Source of the DNA: Brienomyrus brachyistius
Taxonomy: Eukaryota; Chordata; Actinopteri; Osteoglossiformes; Mormyridae
Length of the DNA: 64,000 nt
NCBI RefSeq assembly: GCF_023856365.1
Contig: NC_064543.1
Span: 9,202,452-9,266,451 of the forward strand
Reading direction: 5' to 3'
Numbering within the stretch: position 1 is the stretch's first letter; every line of letters begins with the position of its first letter. This document shows, piece after piece, positions 1-12,899 of the stretch. The position numbers were made by a program, and so were the translations under genes. The notes beneath the pieces are model-generated. The model worked only from the letters and a program-made list of their open reading frames with translations. It did not search any database and was not told where the DNA came from.

Positions 1-1887
1 CTATAATAGGAGACTTGACCGAACAGCCTTCTGGTTACACGTCCATGTCCTGAATTACTCTGTTACCCGTAGAGCTTAACATGGTAGCTACATTGTCCCA
101 ATAAAAAGTGAAGCCCTTCTCTGGCAGCCTGTGAACAGTGTCTCTGTATCTGAGCACTAAATCTCTGTGAGGCTCAGCATTGATATCTGTGTTCTGCTCT
201 TCATGACTCTTCATAACTATCTATTACTGTGAGCTACTCTTCATGCAATATTCATCATCCTCACCTAGAGGACCACGCTGACTTTTATAACTTTTAGGAC
301 TTTTACAATGGTAATCCATGTTGTCTCTGCTATTTGCCATTTTCTGCAATTGCTGTCAGCACGGAGGTTGAATTTTGCAGCGAAGCCTTTAGAAAAGATA
401 CTGCCTAGAGGGCATGCGTGCCTGAATGGAAAATTTTTGAGCTGCGGGTTCAATGGAAATGCGAAGATGCGATGCAAATCGCAGGGCAAATGCAGGAATG
501 CTGTGCAAATGGCAGCAGAGATGCTAGCATCATATGTGGCAGGTAGGGTTTGTCTGCACATCTTAATGACTATACAGTGATCTTGTGTGGATTGAGGTAG
601 AACACGGATTATATGCAGATTGCAGTGGAAATGCAAGGATCAAATTCAAACCGTAGTGCAAACACTGGGATCATATTCGCTAAAAAAAGGCAGGAATTAT
701 GTGCTGATTGCAATGGAAATCCACTGTTCCTGTGCACATAGTATATGCAAATTTCAGTGGAAACGCAGGAATTGTGTGCTGATTGCAGTTTATTTGCCGG
801 GATTGTGTGCAGATTGCAGTGGACGTGCAGTGGACGCCAGCAGATGTTGATGGCTGTTGATTGGTTGTTAATTCTGATTGAACCAATGAAGAGCTTCACA
901 TAGTGTTGCTGGATTAATTGCAACCCTATTATTGCATGTTTATTGTGTGTTTATTTATTTATATATTGTTATTGTTGCTGTGCATGGGTAAACAATGCAT
1001 TGTGTTTGCTGCGTATGGCCAGTAAAAATGAATTTTGAATTTGTGAGTTTTTATCACTGGTACATTTTCTTGGCAGAGTAAAATGACAGCCCACAGGTTC
1101 CGGTAATCCAGTTCTTGTTCTTGGGCTCAAAGTGTACATCACAGCTAGAATTTCAGCCTTACTCCTTTTTCAGGAACAATCTGGGCCCGCGCACTCTGAT
1201 CAGTGTATCAAAGATGAGATGAAACAGGCTGTGGGCAGGTCCGACTTGGCCTGAAAAGGCCCCGGCCCTCTGAAGATGCCGCAGAGGTTTGGAGCGCAGG
1301 CTCCGCCCCCTGAAATAAGCAGCTTTTTGCTTTTTTTAGAACATCGTGTCTAATGTTTGTTCTCGACTGAAAAGTAAGGCTGAAAGGGTGTCTTTGTGAG
1401 GTGCTTGCCAGCTGCAGGAGCCGTCATGTCAGCGCCCTTGGTAAAGGAAGGCAGATCAGACAGGCAGCCAGCACGCCGTGCCGCTCGGCTGAATCGCGTC
1501 CCGAGTGGGTCGAGAGCAGACATGCTGACGAGTGCCCTGGAAATGCCCACTAATCCTGGGGTGTCCGGCTGAATCTGAGGTGCTTAATGTCTGGTCCGGA
1601 GCTGCCCACAGACCGTCCTGGCACCCTCTATGTCCCGATTCATGCACTTTATAGGACCGAGAAGGTTTTGACAACTTCATCCACACAGGTGCTGTTTCTT
1701 AAGTGTAACTGTTCAGGAGGAGTGTAACACCAGACAGTCAAGATTCAGTTCAGGATTTTGAGAGACCGGAATACAGCAGTTAAATACGAATGCCTATTTA
1801 GCCTCCAATTTGACGTGTTACCTTGGCATGCACACGCCCCTTGAGCGCCCACTGACTGGCTCCTCTGCTCCCATGTGCCTCCTGCAG
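1..1887. other. Non-coding, presumably intron of the upstream gene
   Basis: No coding exon was found. The segment contains the degenerate tandem repeat at 451-836 and a short purely AT-rich stretch near 930-970. It lies before the acceptor of the exon at 1888, so it is probably intronic. Confidence 0.5.
451..836. repeat. Degenerate tandem repeat with core GCAGTGGAAATGCAGGAAT
   Basis: The motif (t)gcagattgcagtggaaat, followed by gcaggaattgtgtgc, recurs imperfectly near 451, 613, 691-720, 750-785 and 807-830. Spacing is uneven, about 30-60 bases, so this is an old, decayed minisatellite. Both strands carry open frames across it that are only products of the repeat. Confidence 0.55.
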
Positions 1888-2029
1888 GCTGGACCCCGAC
1901 CCCGCCATCTCCACGGACCCGCCCCCTCCCACAGTCATTGTGACCCAGGCAAAGCCGTCGCTGCGTCGGATCAAGGGCCGCATTAACCGGAGCAGGAGCC
2001 TGGACAGCATTGACCTGCTGGATTGCAAT
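1888..2029 (+). CDS. Internal coding exon of an unidentified gene (possible ENTREP/FAM189A relative)
   Basis: The exon is bounded by an acceptor (cctgcag) and a strong donor (gtgagt). It is 142 nt: one base completes a codon begun in the previous exon, then 47 open codons end in phase 0. The peptide starts LDPDPAISTDPPPPTVIV, continues with a basic stretch (PSLRRIKGRINRSRS) and ends SLDSIDLLDCN. The Pro run, the basic patch and the Ser/Asp-rich tail look like a disordered cytoplasmic region with possible phosphorylation sites; no catalytic motif is visible. I did not recognise the protein with certainty. ENTREP/FAM189A genes lie beside TJP1 and TJP2 in mammals, which makes that family a candidate, but this is synteny-based inference. 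Here the exon lies upstream of tjp1 on the same strand, whereas in mammals FAM189A genes lie downstream of TJP in the direction of transcription. The exon is secure; the identity is weak. Confidence 0.6.
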
Positions 2030-4817
2030 GTGAGTGGGGGAGGCATGTTTTGTTGGCCCTGTGCCTTTCCGGGGGGGTAAATTCTGATCTAAGCGGGTGG
2101 GTCGGGGGCCGGTGATCACTACAAAATGTGTGTGTGTGCGAGCAGGTCCCTGATAAACAGACACAAACAGCGTATGTGCAGCCCAAACACCATCCTACAT
2201 CATCACCCGAGGAAGAGCACAGGAAAGCGTGGTGTCCCTGCCGTCCTGCCACCTCCCATTAAGGGAGGCGTTTCTGAAAATATGCACTGTGTCCCTGACC
2301 CCCCCCCCATCCCACGCTTACGTCTGAGAGGAACCTCATACCAAGCTGTGTCATTCCCCATTTCCTTTGCTCCATCACACAAAGGATTTTAAATATGAAT
2401 TCATGTGTCGTCCCTCCTGCTGTTTTTAGAGTAATTATTTCGGCTGTTGTATGTGATGTTCTCAAGATATGTACTGAGAATGAAAGGGAATCTGTGCCTT
2501 TCTGTGGTTAAATATATTTTACTGCATGGTAAACATTTTTATAAACATACATTCAGTGTTTATGGGAACTACAGTAATTCACATCAGTTTTAAACTGTCA
2601 GTACTTCTACGCCAGTGAGCTCAGCACACCTCCAATATAATCCAGACTACACATACTTTACTTTAATGGACAGACTGATGTGCAGATATAGAGCAGATAA
2701 TTTGGTGTGTTTGAATTTTTTGTCGGTGTTCGTAATGTTTCTTGTATTCTCTGTTTTGGAAATTGTACATTCTCTGTTATTTCTAAAGATATCTTACTCT
2801 TTTTATTGCAACACGAGCTCCAGTGTTTGGCAGTAGACATTTATACCCAAGACTTTGTGTTGTCCTCTGCTGGACGTTTCTCATATATCATTCTGCTTAG
2901 AATAAACTCGGGACATATTGTTTTTCCTTATGACCTTGGCTTTACAGTATGGTAAGGGCAGATTTCCCTGTGCCTGTTAAGGAAAATCCTGTGCATTTAG
3001 TTTTACTTTGTGTGTTATACTAGTGTCTCTTTGTTCCCTCCTCTTCCCCTTTTGTCCAGTGTAACTCCCCCCCCCCCCCTCATATCACCCTTGTGAATTT
3101 CCACAAATCATAAGCTGGTATTTTATCTTTCCCAGAGGTCCAGCTGTGTGATGATATGATCGCATTGTATCCAAGACAGCGTGTGTGCTAACCTCAGAAA
3201 TAAAACACGCAGATATGCACCTCTCTCAGTACCGGCATGGCGTCCTCTCTCCTGAAGGGGGGGTGTCACACCTGGGTCTCTTCTGTTCTTCAAAGCAGTT
3301 AACCAGAAGCTGGACAGCATGGAGGGGGGGAACAATTAAAAATGCATAAACACACATAAAGGAGCTGTCTGCTCACTAATCAGTAGCGGGTGTACTACAC
3401 TTCATAATGACAGATGCTTGATGCTGCTATGTTAATTTACACCCTGTAATACACGACCTGCTTGGCCGTCAAGTCAGGATGCACTCATTCTCTGGAAAAT
3501 GGTGGAGAATGGTGGAGAACATGCAGCCGTTCTCTTTGCGTGATGATCACATTTTCCTTGGTGGGTTACTCCGAGTGCTGGGACACGCTGTATGGACCAG
3601 TTACCTTCCATCAGCAGACGTACCAGGGGGAGGGTCCCCAGTCTTCGGGAATTTCTTTCCATGGAGACGATGTGGTAACGCAGCCCATGCTAAGGATGAG
3701 TCATGTAGCAGGTAGGCGAAACGTCCATGGTAGAGGTCCTGAGTGGGGCGTCGTGACACTCACCCTGAGGATGGATCTGCAAGCTGAGTGGGAAGCAGTG
3801 AGGGATCTAAACTCTGAGATGGAGTCCTCCTCATGCTCATTGACCCCAGTGTCAGCAGTCCTGGACTTGGGTGAGCATGGATGGACCATGGCCTGACTGG
3901 CAACACGGCTCCCGTCTCCAGAAGACCTCCTCCAGGCCCCATTGACAGCTGCCTCGTTATAAATCACCAGCAATGTAGGGACAGATGGACTGGGCTGCTG
4001 TCCCTGTGGGTGCCCTGGTGCCAGAGAGACCCAGCATTCTGGTGCTGTGGCATCACATGACCCTGAACCTCCCACCCAGATAAACGCCGTAAGCCGCTAA
4101 CGTCTCACCGCTTGCCCGAGTCTCCACAACAACCCAGTAATAAGTGACAAGAACAAACTGCGTGATGCTAGGTTAATATGACTGATTGTTTTCTGCAGCT
4201 ATGCATCCTGCAAAAAGCAATTAAGGAGAAATGGGAAAGAGAATGGCTCCTCTCACAGCAAAGGACATTGGGGACCCATTCCTGCAGCTGGAACTGGGGG
4301 AGAGGTGTGGCCTCGCGGACAGGGGCTGCTGATGGGTGCAGGAGGCTAACGCCTCTTTGGGAGATGTTCTCCGAAAGTGCACTAGATGCTAAATGGGGTG
4401 TGATGATTAGACAGTACTGTAGCACCTTTGTCAAGAGGTAGCCACAGTAAAAGTTGAACGGAGCCAGAGCTGACTCTCAGTATGCATGCTCGACTGTACC
4501 GGTGTTCTTGCGTAGCCGTTTTACTGCATCTTCTATTGTGGAAAACCAGTTCCAATACTCAAGAACAGGGTACGGTAAAAATCCTCAAATGTTGTTCTTG
4601 CCCCATCCCAAATATCAAGGATACATTAGGTTTGCATCCTCACCAAACGAGACCAATCCCGTGATTCACTGTGCCCCAAGTTAATTCTTTGGAGGCACGG
4701 TAGAAGACCACAAGAACTTGCCACGGCCACAAGTACGATCTTTGCGTTATTGGTATTGAGGAATACACCTGGTTTCTAACCAGAAAGGAGGTCAGGTGCC
4801 CCAGGGCTGAGCAGGCA

Positions 4818-4956
4818 GTGCTGTGGTCTCTCAGCAACATGTGTGGAGTTTGCATGTTGCACCCCTCTGCCTCATGCACTCTGCTTCCTGGGATCTGCTC
4901 CAGGCTCACGGTCACCCTGTACTGGATAGACAGTTACAGATGGTGGGATGTTGAAT
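4818..4956 (+). repeat. Degraded DANA/mermaid-type SINE fragment
   Basis: The segment keeps the family's internal phrase tgtgtggagtttgcatgtt (4840-4858) and the tail phrases for cagg-ctcacggtcaccctg and actggataga cagttacaga. The middle is deleted or scrambled. Confidence 0.55.
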
Positions 4957-5490
4957 TGCTGCTGTTGAAAATAAAGTGGTGGAAAGCTTTACCCTTCGTA
5001 GCTCGGCTCCATTTACTACAGTTGCCATCATTTGTCTCCAGCCACCAGAGAGTTAACAGGAAAAGCCACCTGGAAGGTGAGGTGGATGAGGTCAGAACAT
5101 GGAGGCCACTCAAGGTGTTTGGGGGAGCCGCTTCTTATTTATGCCACCTTGTCCTTGGGTGAGAACACCGTGCTGTTGCATGGATAAATGGCCCCGTGTA
5201 TTTTTGGACTCTAGAGGCATCCACCTGCTCTTTATTTATACTGCCTGTCTATTGATGTGACGTGTTAAACATATTACCTGGCAATTATTAAACTGCCTTG
5301 TTGTATTATTATATTATTGTAATACGAAAAAATAACAGCATCCCACCCACAGCATCCTTCGCCTTCTACCCTCTGCTTTCTGGGCCAGACTCACTGCTAT
5401 CTGAAGTGCTTATGGAAGATGGATGGATAGATGGAGGAAAAGCATGTGGCTCCTTTACAGATTGCATTAGATTAGATGTTGAGATGGAGG

Positions 5491-5618
5491 CCTGCAGTGG
5501 GTTGGCCCCCCATCCTGGGTTGTTCCCTGCGTTGCACCCATAGTCTCCGGGATAAGCGCTGAACCCCCTGCGACACTGCATAGGACAAGCGCTTACAGAA
5601 AATGGATGAATGGATGGG
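5491..5618 (+). repeat. 3' part of a DANA/mermaid-type SINE
   Basis: The text ctgcagtgggttggccccc, then catcctgggttgttccctg, matches the 3' half of the full copy at 30034-30345. The copy ends with the typical acagaaaatggatgaatgg. The tRNA head is missing. Confidence 0.65.
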
Positions 5619-6009
5619 TTGAGATGGAGGTTTTCTCCAGAACCCTCCCAGTATTGTCTGCCACTGTGTCTTTGGTACTTGGCCTTTGCTTACAGTTAGA
5701 AAACCATACAAGACTTTACTCAAGTTCTCACTTAACTGTGGGATATGAACGGATTCAAGGTACTGAGCCCCAGGCCAGGACACCTACAGTGTGAACAAAT
5801 AACAAATCTTTTGTTGTTGCTCGAGTCAGGGATGGGGATTAACACATACAGCCTGTAGAGGCTGGAGGAGGATTTCTGCAGCAAGCCTTACACTCGCTGG
5901 CGCCCTCTGGGGCAGCCTGACACTCCAGTTTGCTGGAAAGTTTAATAAAGTTTCACTGTCATGAGGGAGGAAAGTGGCGCTGTGACACACAGGTGCTGCA
6001 GAGCGACCC

Positions 6010-6540
6010 ACGGAAGAGAGAGTGTGTGAGAAGAGGGAGGGGAGAGACAGACACAGCAGGAAATGATGGAGGAAGAGAGGATGCGAGGAGAGAAGGGAGG
6101 GACCTGCAGAGAGGTGGCGAGGGTGTGGAGAGACTCAAACAGTGAGGGAGATCAATGACATGAAAAGGAGAGAGCCTGCATGGAAAGGGGGAGAGACCCT
6201 ATGAGAAGAGGAAGGAGAGAGATCCTATGGGAAGTGGAAGGAGAGACCTGCATGGAAAGGGCGAGAGACCCATGTGGAAATGAGGAGAGACCCTATGGGA
6301 AAAGGCCAGAGAGAGGCCCTTGTTTGGAAAAGGGTGAGACCCCATGGGAAGAGGAAGGAGAGACCTGTGTGGAAAAGGGAGATATCCTATTAGAAGAGGA
6401 TGTAGAGCAACCAGCATTAAAAAGTGGGAAAGAGTGCACAAGAGTAGAGAAATATTCAAAACAAGGGAGGGATGGTATGAGAGGAGATTTCCATAGTGAG
6501 GAAAGTGAGAGGAGAGAGGTCATTGGAGGACAGGGACCTT
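6010..6540 (+). repeat. Purine-rich minisatellite
   Basis: The + strand is strongly purine-biased, and from 6163 to 6400 it repeats a 21-28 base unit of the form gagagacc(c)tatgggaag followed by aggaag. About ten degenerate units are visible. A long open frame (6180-6857) runs through it and is rejected as a gene. Mirror-like purine tracts of this sort can form triplex (H-DNA) structure. Confidence 0.65.
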
Positions 6541-7985
6541 GGGAGCACAGAGGGCATACGCACAGAGGACATTTCTATGGGTCACAAGATTCAAGCCATT
6601 GTTGGAAGGCAGTTTTCTCCTTCCTGGCTCTCTGTCATCCTGCTCTCTCTCCTCGTCCCTTCACTTCGCCCCAATTTCCCCTTGCATCATTCTCCCGCTC
6701 ACTTGCTGCCCCTCGCTGTTTCTTTTTCCTGCCTTCTTCTGTTTGTTACCGAGTGAAGGATGGCTACAATGTCACAGGTGTGGGACAGAATGAAACGACA
6801 TTAACTCTGCATCTCTACACACCCAGTCAATGTCACTTTTTATGCTGGAAAGAATAAAAAGCCCGACATGGCTTCAGGTGGCAGCAGAAATAGTTGTTAT
6901 TGAACATGCTTTCCTAACAGAATCACAATGTTAAGCTGTGAATGGGATGAACCGTGTTGTTTTTATTGCAAGATTTTTGTTGTTGTCTCAGCTATTCTTA
7001 CTGCTATTCAAAAAAAATCTTTTGGCGCAGGACTTCCGGAGATAGGAGTGAGTCGAGGAGGCTGTCTTTGGCTGGGGGGAGGGGCGGCTCACCTGGGACC
7101 GCTGGTCCCTAATTATTAATTATTCAAGATAAACCTCTGGCTCTCATTTGTCTTCTAATGCAAAGCATCTGCCAGTTTTCTGTTGGACGCCTGAGGAAAT
7201 TCTATTGATTATGAAAAGCAATACTAGCAACACAGGGGGGAGGGGGGATTTCTCCGATGGCGTTCTCCAGGTGTGTGTGTGGGGGGGGGGGGCAGCAGAG
7301 GGTGACCTTCTGAGGCTCCTGGACATCATCATGTAAGAAACTCTGATCTGTGATCTGCCCCCCCACCCCCCCCAATGGTGGACCTCTAGTCCAGTGTTTC
7401 TCAAAGTGATCCTTGGGGACCGACAGACAGTCCACGTTTTTACAAATATCTAGACTATCTGGAATGGAACTGGGGGGGAACAAGAACATGGATCGTCTGG
7501 GGGTCCCTGAGGTCTGGGTTGAGAAACTAGGTTCAGTCAGGCGTTACTCCCTCTTGTGGCCAGGTGCTGGAACAGGTTGATTCGTGATTTGTGAATTGAA
7601 AGTGAATGTAACAGAGCAGGGCTTACTGCTCTTCCGGTCATAGTGGCAGTGGTGCAGATCACACTGATTTTGACTTGCGGAGGACAGCCCATCCCGGCCG
7701 TACATTACACACGAGGCTCAAAAGAACCAAATGGTGAGAGAAGCAGTTTGAGCTGTTCTTTGGTGGAAAGTAGTCCAGTTCAGAGTTCCTATTTATGTTC
7801 ACTTTGCCAGAGTGCTTTCCAGTGTCAGGGGTTTGCTCACACACACAGATTTAACTGCAAAGTCAGGCACTGCTCTCAGGGGTAATGAGGAGCTCCGCAA
7901 AGGGATTGGTACCATGCAGTTACGTGACCAAGGATGCGACCTTCACCGTTCCTGCTCTTTGGGAAAAATGACCCAGTGAAGCCAG

Positions 7986-8412
7986 CTGGGGGTGGCGCAG
8001 TTGGCTCAGAGGAGTGCAGTTTGGCCTTGTCTGGAATTTGCATGTCCTTTGTGTTCTTCGCTTTGAGTTCCCCACATGGTCCCAACACATGCCGTCTAAG
8101 TGAATTAAGATAAGATAAGATGAGACAAAATAAGACTAGATGAGATAAAGGTGAGATAAAAGTAAGGATAAGATAAGATGATCTCTATGAATTCCATAGT
8201 CTGCATTGTTACAGCAGCAAAATGGACAATACAAGATGATTAATAAAATAGCTATTAAATTGAATTGGTGTCTCTAAATTGTCTGCAGTGTGCCTCTCAG
8301 TCTTTGTCATCTGATGAACTGGCAACCTATTCCTGGTGCACTGTACCCAGTGCCATGATCTCACTGGAACGCGCTCCACTGTGTTCGGTGACCCTATATG
8401 GAAAACGGATGG
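7986..8412 (+). repeat. Degraded SINE interrupted by a GATAA repeat
   Basis: The left part (7986-8100) resembles a SINE head (gtggcgcagttggctcaga, later gaatttgcatgtcc). The right part (8261-8412) resembles the SINE body and tail (ggtgtctctaaattgtctg, then aactggcaacctattcctgg). Between them lies an array of gataa/gataag units, so the microsatellite appears to have grown inside the element. Confidence 0.45.
8106..8180 (+). repeat. GATAA-type microsatellite
   Basis: Imperfect five-base repeats (ataag, gataa, gatga) run for about 75 bases. Confidence 0.8.
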
Positions 8413-9280
8413 GCACTGTCTCCAGTGCAACATAACTGCTAGTACGACCAGTATTGTTGTGGCTGACGGTAAATTTTGTGCAGGTACCCAGCTGTGGAAC
8501 CCGTAAGCAAAGGACTTAACCTGCATCAGATGAGGGCCAACATTTAAATGCGACATCGGTCCAAATTCCAGAGGTGGGATAATACCCCCTCCACAGTCAT
8601 GTGACAGCCATGTTTGTACCGCTGGCTGTTCAGTGCATTTCCCTGCGGGCTTTAAATAGTTGACCTCAACAGGGATGAATTGAATGGTGCTTGAGCGCAA
8701 ATCGAACACCAGGGGAACCCCGACCGAGAAACAGCAGGTGGCTGCATACGCTGAGCACGCAGGGTCACCGCCATTAACCTTACCATCTTCCCTCATATCT
8801 CCCTCATTACATCACCACTTTGGTTAGTTGGTGTAACGTGACGCAGTGCCAAAGCCCACATACTGAGACACTGCTCTGCTCATCTCTGTGCTGTAGTTTT
8901 TAACCCAACCTCCCTGATTTAATTATCATCCTCATCTATGGCTTAATTGCTTGTCTTCCTTGATGGGTATAGCAGTGAACATTTGTCAGGCAGACGTTGA
9001 TAGGCAGAATTTGATCAGTTTTTTTGCAGGATTTCAAATTGGAGGGATGTGGATGCAGACATATGAAATATATTTTACCCTCCTCACAGTAGTGGCAGGC
9101 AGATGAACATCAATGTAATTATGGACATTGAGGAGCACAAGTGAAGCTGCCCCCCAACCCAGGCGTTAGCAGTTACAGAGTTTTGCAGTTGTCTTGCTAC
9201 ATTAATGTTGATGACGGGAAGATGTTAGATGGTTGGAGACTGACAGGAGATCGCAGAGGTGTGTCAGGTGCGTTTGTGAC

Positions 9281-9420
9281 CCAGTATCCCCACAATGTGG
9301 TAAAAAAAACTCTTATTTTGATGTTATGGGGACCATCTTTTCGGTCTCCACAAGGGGAAATTCAATTTTATAAAAATCTGTGACTGCAGTCAAAAAAATA
9401 AAAATGCCAAAAGACTTGTA
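9281..9420 (+). repeat. Partial copy of the TGGGGAC repeat family
   Basis: The segment contains tatccccacaatgtggtaaa, atggggaccatcttttcgg and tccacaaggggaaattcaa, then aaaaatctgtgactgcagtc. These align with the copy at 56280-56572, though the ggttaaggttagggctgg part is missing. It is followed by a TG-rich stretch as in the other copies. Confidence 0.6.
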
Positions 9421-11152
9421 TTTTTGTTCGTGTGTATGTTTGTGTGGGTATATTCACCCACAGTCTTATTTCCGTTCGGCCTGTTTTTCAGGGGTGACCC
9501 TGAGTTCACCGACAGTCCCACAGGGCTTAGAGAAAGTGTGATGAGGTGTTGATTAACTGACCTGTGACGCTGCAACGGTCCTGTCCCCAACCAGAACTGC
9601 ATGTGACGCAGAGAGCTCCATGGTCATTGGCCAGTTGCTTGTTCCATCTTTTCCGGGCATTGGTGTGTGAGCACAGGGAAGGTCAGAGCTGGAAACCAGA
9701 GCACAGCACCTATAGATAGATATGATTCATTGCATCTGCTTGAGCAGCCAGAGTTTTTAGGATATGATATGTGTGGTGAATGCATTTGTTTTCGTAGGCA
9801 TATTTATACCTCATTACGTATGTATGCTTTTAGAGCATGTGTGTATTCGTATTGTTTTGAGTGTATGTTTGTATATGGTTTTTTGAGTGTGTATATGTGT
9901 TCAACTTCAGCATGTGTATTCATTTTGAGTGTGGTTATGTGTGGCCGTATTTGTAAATGTGTATGTGTGTATTTGTAAATGCGTGCTTTCTGTTAATACA
10001 CTGTGTTTTTTTGGTGTATGATAACATTACATATTGCACCATCAGGCCCCCAGATCTTCTCAGGCTGAATGACCTTAAAACAAAATCAGTCAGTTTTGTA
10101 AATGGGTAAAATGTCCAACTATTACGTGTGTTAGTTAGCCTCATGGCACAACATTGGCCTGGCTTCAGGAGACCCTCTGTTGGGTGTGATGTGTGTCCCT
10201 ATACGAACGGCCGTATCTTCAAGGCATCTCATGCAGTTAGCTGACAGCGGTGCCCACAAACTCCACCCAGCCGTTTGACCTTAGCACTAAAACAGACCAG
10301 AAGCACAGGAAACAGTCATTTCAGAAGAACATTAAACAACCCTTAAAATGGGTATTGCAAAATGCCTAGGTATGTTACCGCAGTAATGTCCTGGTCAGCA
10401 TTTTTCCCTCTGTTTGCTTTCATTTTTGTTATTTATAATTTAGGTCTCTGCACCTCTGGGCATATGTCCAGCACATTAGCCCCGCCCACACCAGAGCAGG
10501 AGTGCTTAAGCACACGGATGCTGGAAAGGAGTCATGCTGGTCATCCATTTCCATGGCAACACATCAGTCTGTCTTTGGGTGTTCAGGGCAGGGAAAAGGG
10601 TATGTCTGGACTGTGTCTTGGGGGGGGGGGGGTTCTCCTAGTCCCTGCCAGCTGGGAAGGTCTCCTGCGGCACCACAGTGCTGGCATCTCGCACGGATCC
10701 AGAGGGTACATGGTTTGCAGGTTTGGAGGAAGAAAAGGAGCTGATGACATCAGTGCCCCCACCGCGTCTCCGCTCGGGGGCCACGTGTTCGGCGAGCTGC
10801 CTGTGTGTAGGTGGAGGTCTTCAGAGCAGCTTGTGCGTGGCGTTTGCACTGATGCATGACGGGTGGCGCTGGAGTGTCAGGAAGGCTGCAGGTGTTCCCT
10901 TGCTCAGCTTTGGTGAGGTCAGAGATCATGACATCAAGCTGTACGTTTTGGTCTATAAACAGCACTCATGGTAACCTTCAAAACTGATGGGCCTGGAAAC
11001 GAGTTCCTACCTAGAAGTAAACAGCGAAGGATTCATCTGTACGATGTCTAATACACACCGACACGCTGGCTTTCGCTAACTTGTGAAGGTGTAGTTTATC
11101 ATTTCTTTCCACTTGGACATACATGATTGCTCTGTCTTTCCTTGTTGTTATC

Positions 11153-11195
11153 GGTACTCCATTGGTACTCCATTGGTACTCCATTGGTACTCCAT
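11153..11195 (+). repeat. 11-bp tandem repeat (ggtactccatt), about four copies
   Basis: Units start at 11153, 11164, 11175 and 11186 with no mismatch. The array is followed at once by a run of 18 cytosines (11199-11216). Confidence 0.9.
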
Positions 11196-12899
11196 GCTCC
11201 CCCCCCCCCCCCCCCCATTGCCCGTATCATGCCTGTAATGGATTGTCAACCTTGCAGAACAGCTAAAATGTTTCATCTGCTGCAGCACCGAGGGTTTCGT
11301 GTTTCACCTTTGACTTGTTCTTTTGTATGAACTGACTACAAGAAACATGAACCTGTGTATGGCGACCTGGTCTCCGGTGGCGTTGCTGCAGCTCTGCTCA
11401 GCTTATTTGTATCCTCCGGGAGAGAGAGGAGGCTACAGAGGGACCTGTACAGGGTGAGATACGCGGGAGATGAAGGTACGGAGGAGGGAGATGGACCCCC
11501 TGCCTGGGGAATCTCGGTGCACTCAGAATGAATTCATCTGCAGGCGCCGTATCTGCTGAGTTTCCATTAGGATCAACGGTTCCATGTCAGTCTCTGACAC
11601 GGGGTGTTGATGTGTCGCCGTCTTGTTGCATCCTGGGGTTTCCCTGGCATTCTGAGAAGGTCACACGCCTGAGTTTTAGCTCGGCTCGGCTTAAATACCG
11701 CCAGAGTACGTGTGTGGCGTGTGCTGGCGAGGTTGGGTGGCATCACGCGATAGCATGCCGGTTATATCCCCAGGCTGCCGGAAGAAGGCGCCGTGATCTA
11801 TCTGATGGCCCACAGGGGAAGGTTGACCATGTCGACGAGGTCTCTCCCCCAAGCCAGCTGGAGCCTTACAGCAGCCGCTTCCATCTACATGGCTTCCTTG
11901 CTGAACAGATGACAACCCCCCAGGACCTGCTCAGTGGGCTGTTCTTTATGTGTTTCACTGCGAACCCTCCCTGGTATCACATAGGGCCAATGGCTTTCAG
12001 CAACACACAGCGAACAGGTTTATTCTCCCCTGTCGGTGACGTCCTCTACATGGACAAGTCCATCTTAATTACCCTCCCCCACACACACACACAGACAGCT
12101 TTGCTGCATCTGCAAACAGGCTGACAAATCAGTAATTAAACTCGGGGTGTGGTGGGGGGGTGCATGACCTGTAGGCAACTGGGGTCAGAAAGCAAAAATA
12201 CACATTATAGGTACCTCTATGAGTGTTGAAATAATCGCATGTGTATGTTAAATGTCTCATTACTGAAGTGTTATATACATAGGTTTTGCTTATTTATATA
12301 CCGCTTGGACATATTCTTTGCTCCAAAAAAGACAAAATAATGTTAATACAAAAATGAAATATTAAAAATGTACGTGCTTAGGGTTAATTTCATATTAAAA
12401 TGTGAAAAACTGCAGAACCGCAAAAGGCTGATACTAGGGTTCAAACGTAATTGTTTTTACACCAACTCAGTGGCCAGTAATCTTTTTCAGTCATAGTATT
12501 AAATCTCCCACATTGCGTGATGTTAATGTCTTTCACGTTTTGGCGATTTATTTAAAAAACAAACTGTCAACACCTGCACTTCCAGTAGATGGGTTTTAGG
12601 TAGATATTACATGGGGTCAGATGCATTTCTAGCTACTGATAAGTTTCAGGGGCTAAGTCAAGTTTACCTGGAGCTGGCTTCGGGGGTAAAATACTCTAGT
12701 GATCGGACTTAACGACGCCCATGTAATGGGTTAGTGACCTGGTGGAAAAATTATACAGTCTTATACAAGCGATTGTTCGATGAAAAAATAATATGGAGAA
12801 TAAAGAACCATTAAATCTTTAACCCGGAACATCTGTATATGTGGTTTCGTTTATTCATGCGCCTGTGTTTTACTTGGAGCATTTAAGGACTGTCGCTAT

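Larger units (their letters stand above)
2030..12899. other. Non-coding stretch with scattered repeats
   Basis: I see no secure exon. Open frames up to 225 codons lie in repeats (5990-6540, 8209-8796) or have no protein-like character. Contents that can be named are SINE fragments, a purine-rich minisatellite, one partial TGGGGAC repeat, GATAA repeats, an 11-bp tandem repeat and poly-G/C runs. Confidence 0.5.

Noticed and set aside
3618..3711. Possible exon between a cagcag acceptor and a gtaggc donor
   Set aside because: The peptide is not recognised, the acceptor lacks a pyrimidine tract, and the surrounding frame shows no codon bias.
6180..6857. 225-codon open frame on the + strand
   Set aside because: It runs through the purine-rich minisatellite, and its Arg/Glu/Gly-rich sequence mirrors the DNA repeat. 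No domain is visible.
8209..8796. 195-codon open frame on the - strand
   Set aside because: It overlaps the tail of a degraded SINE and has no recognisable motif, signal peptide or domain.
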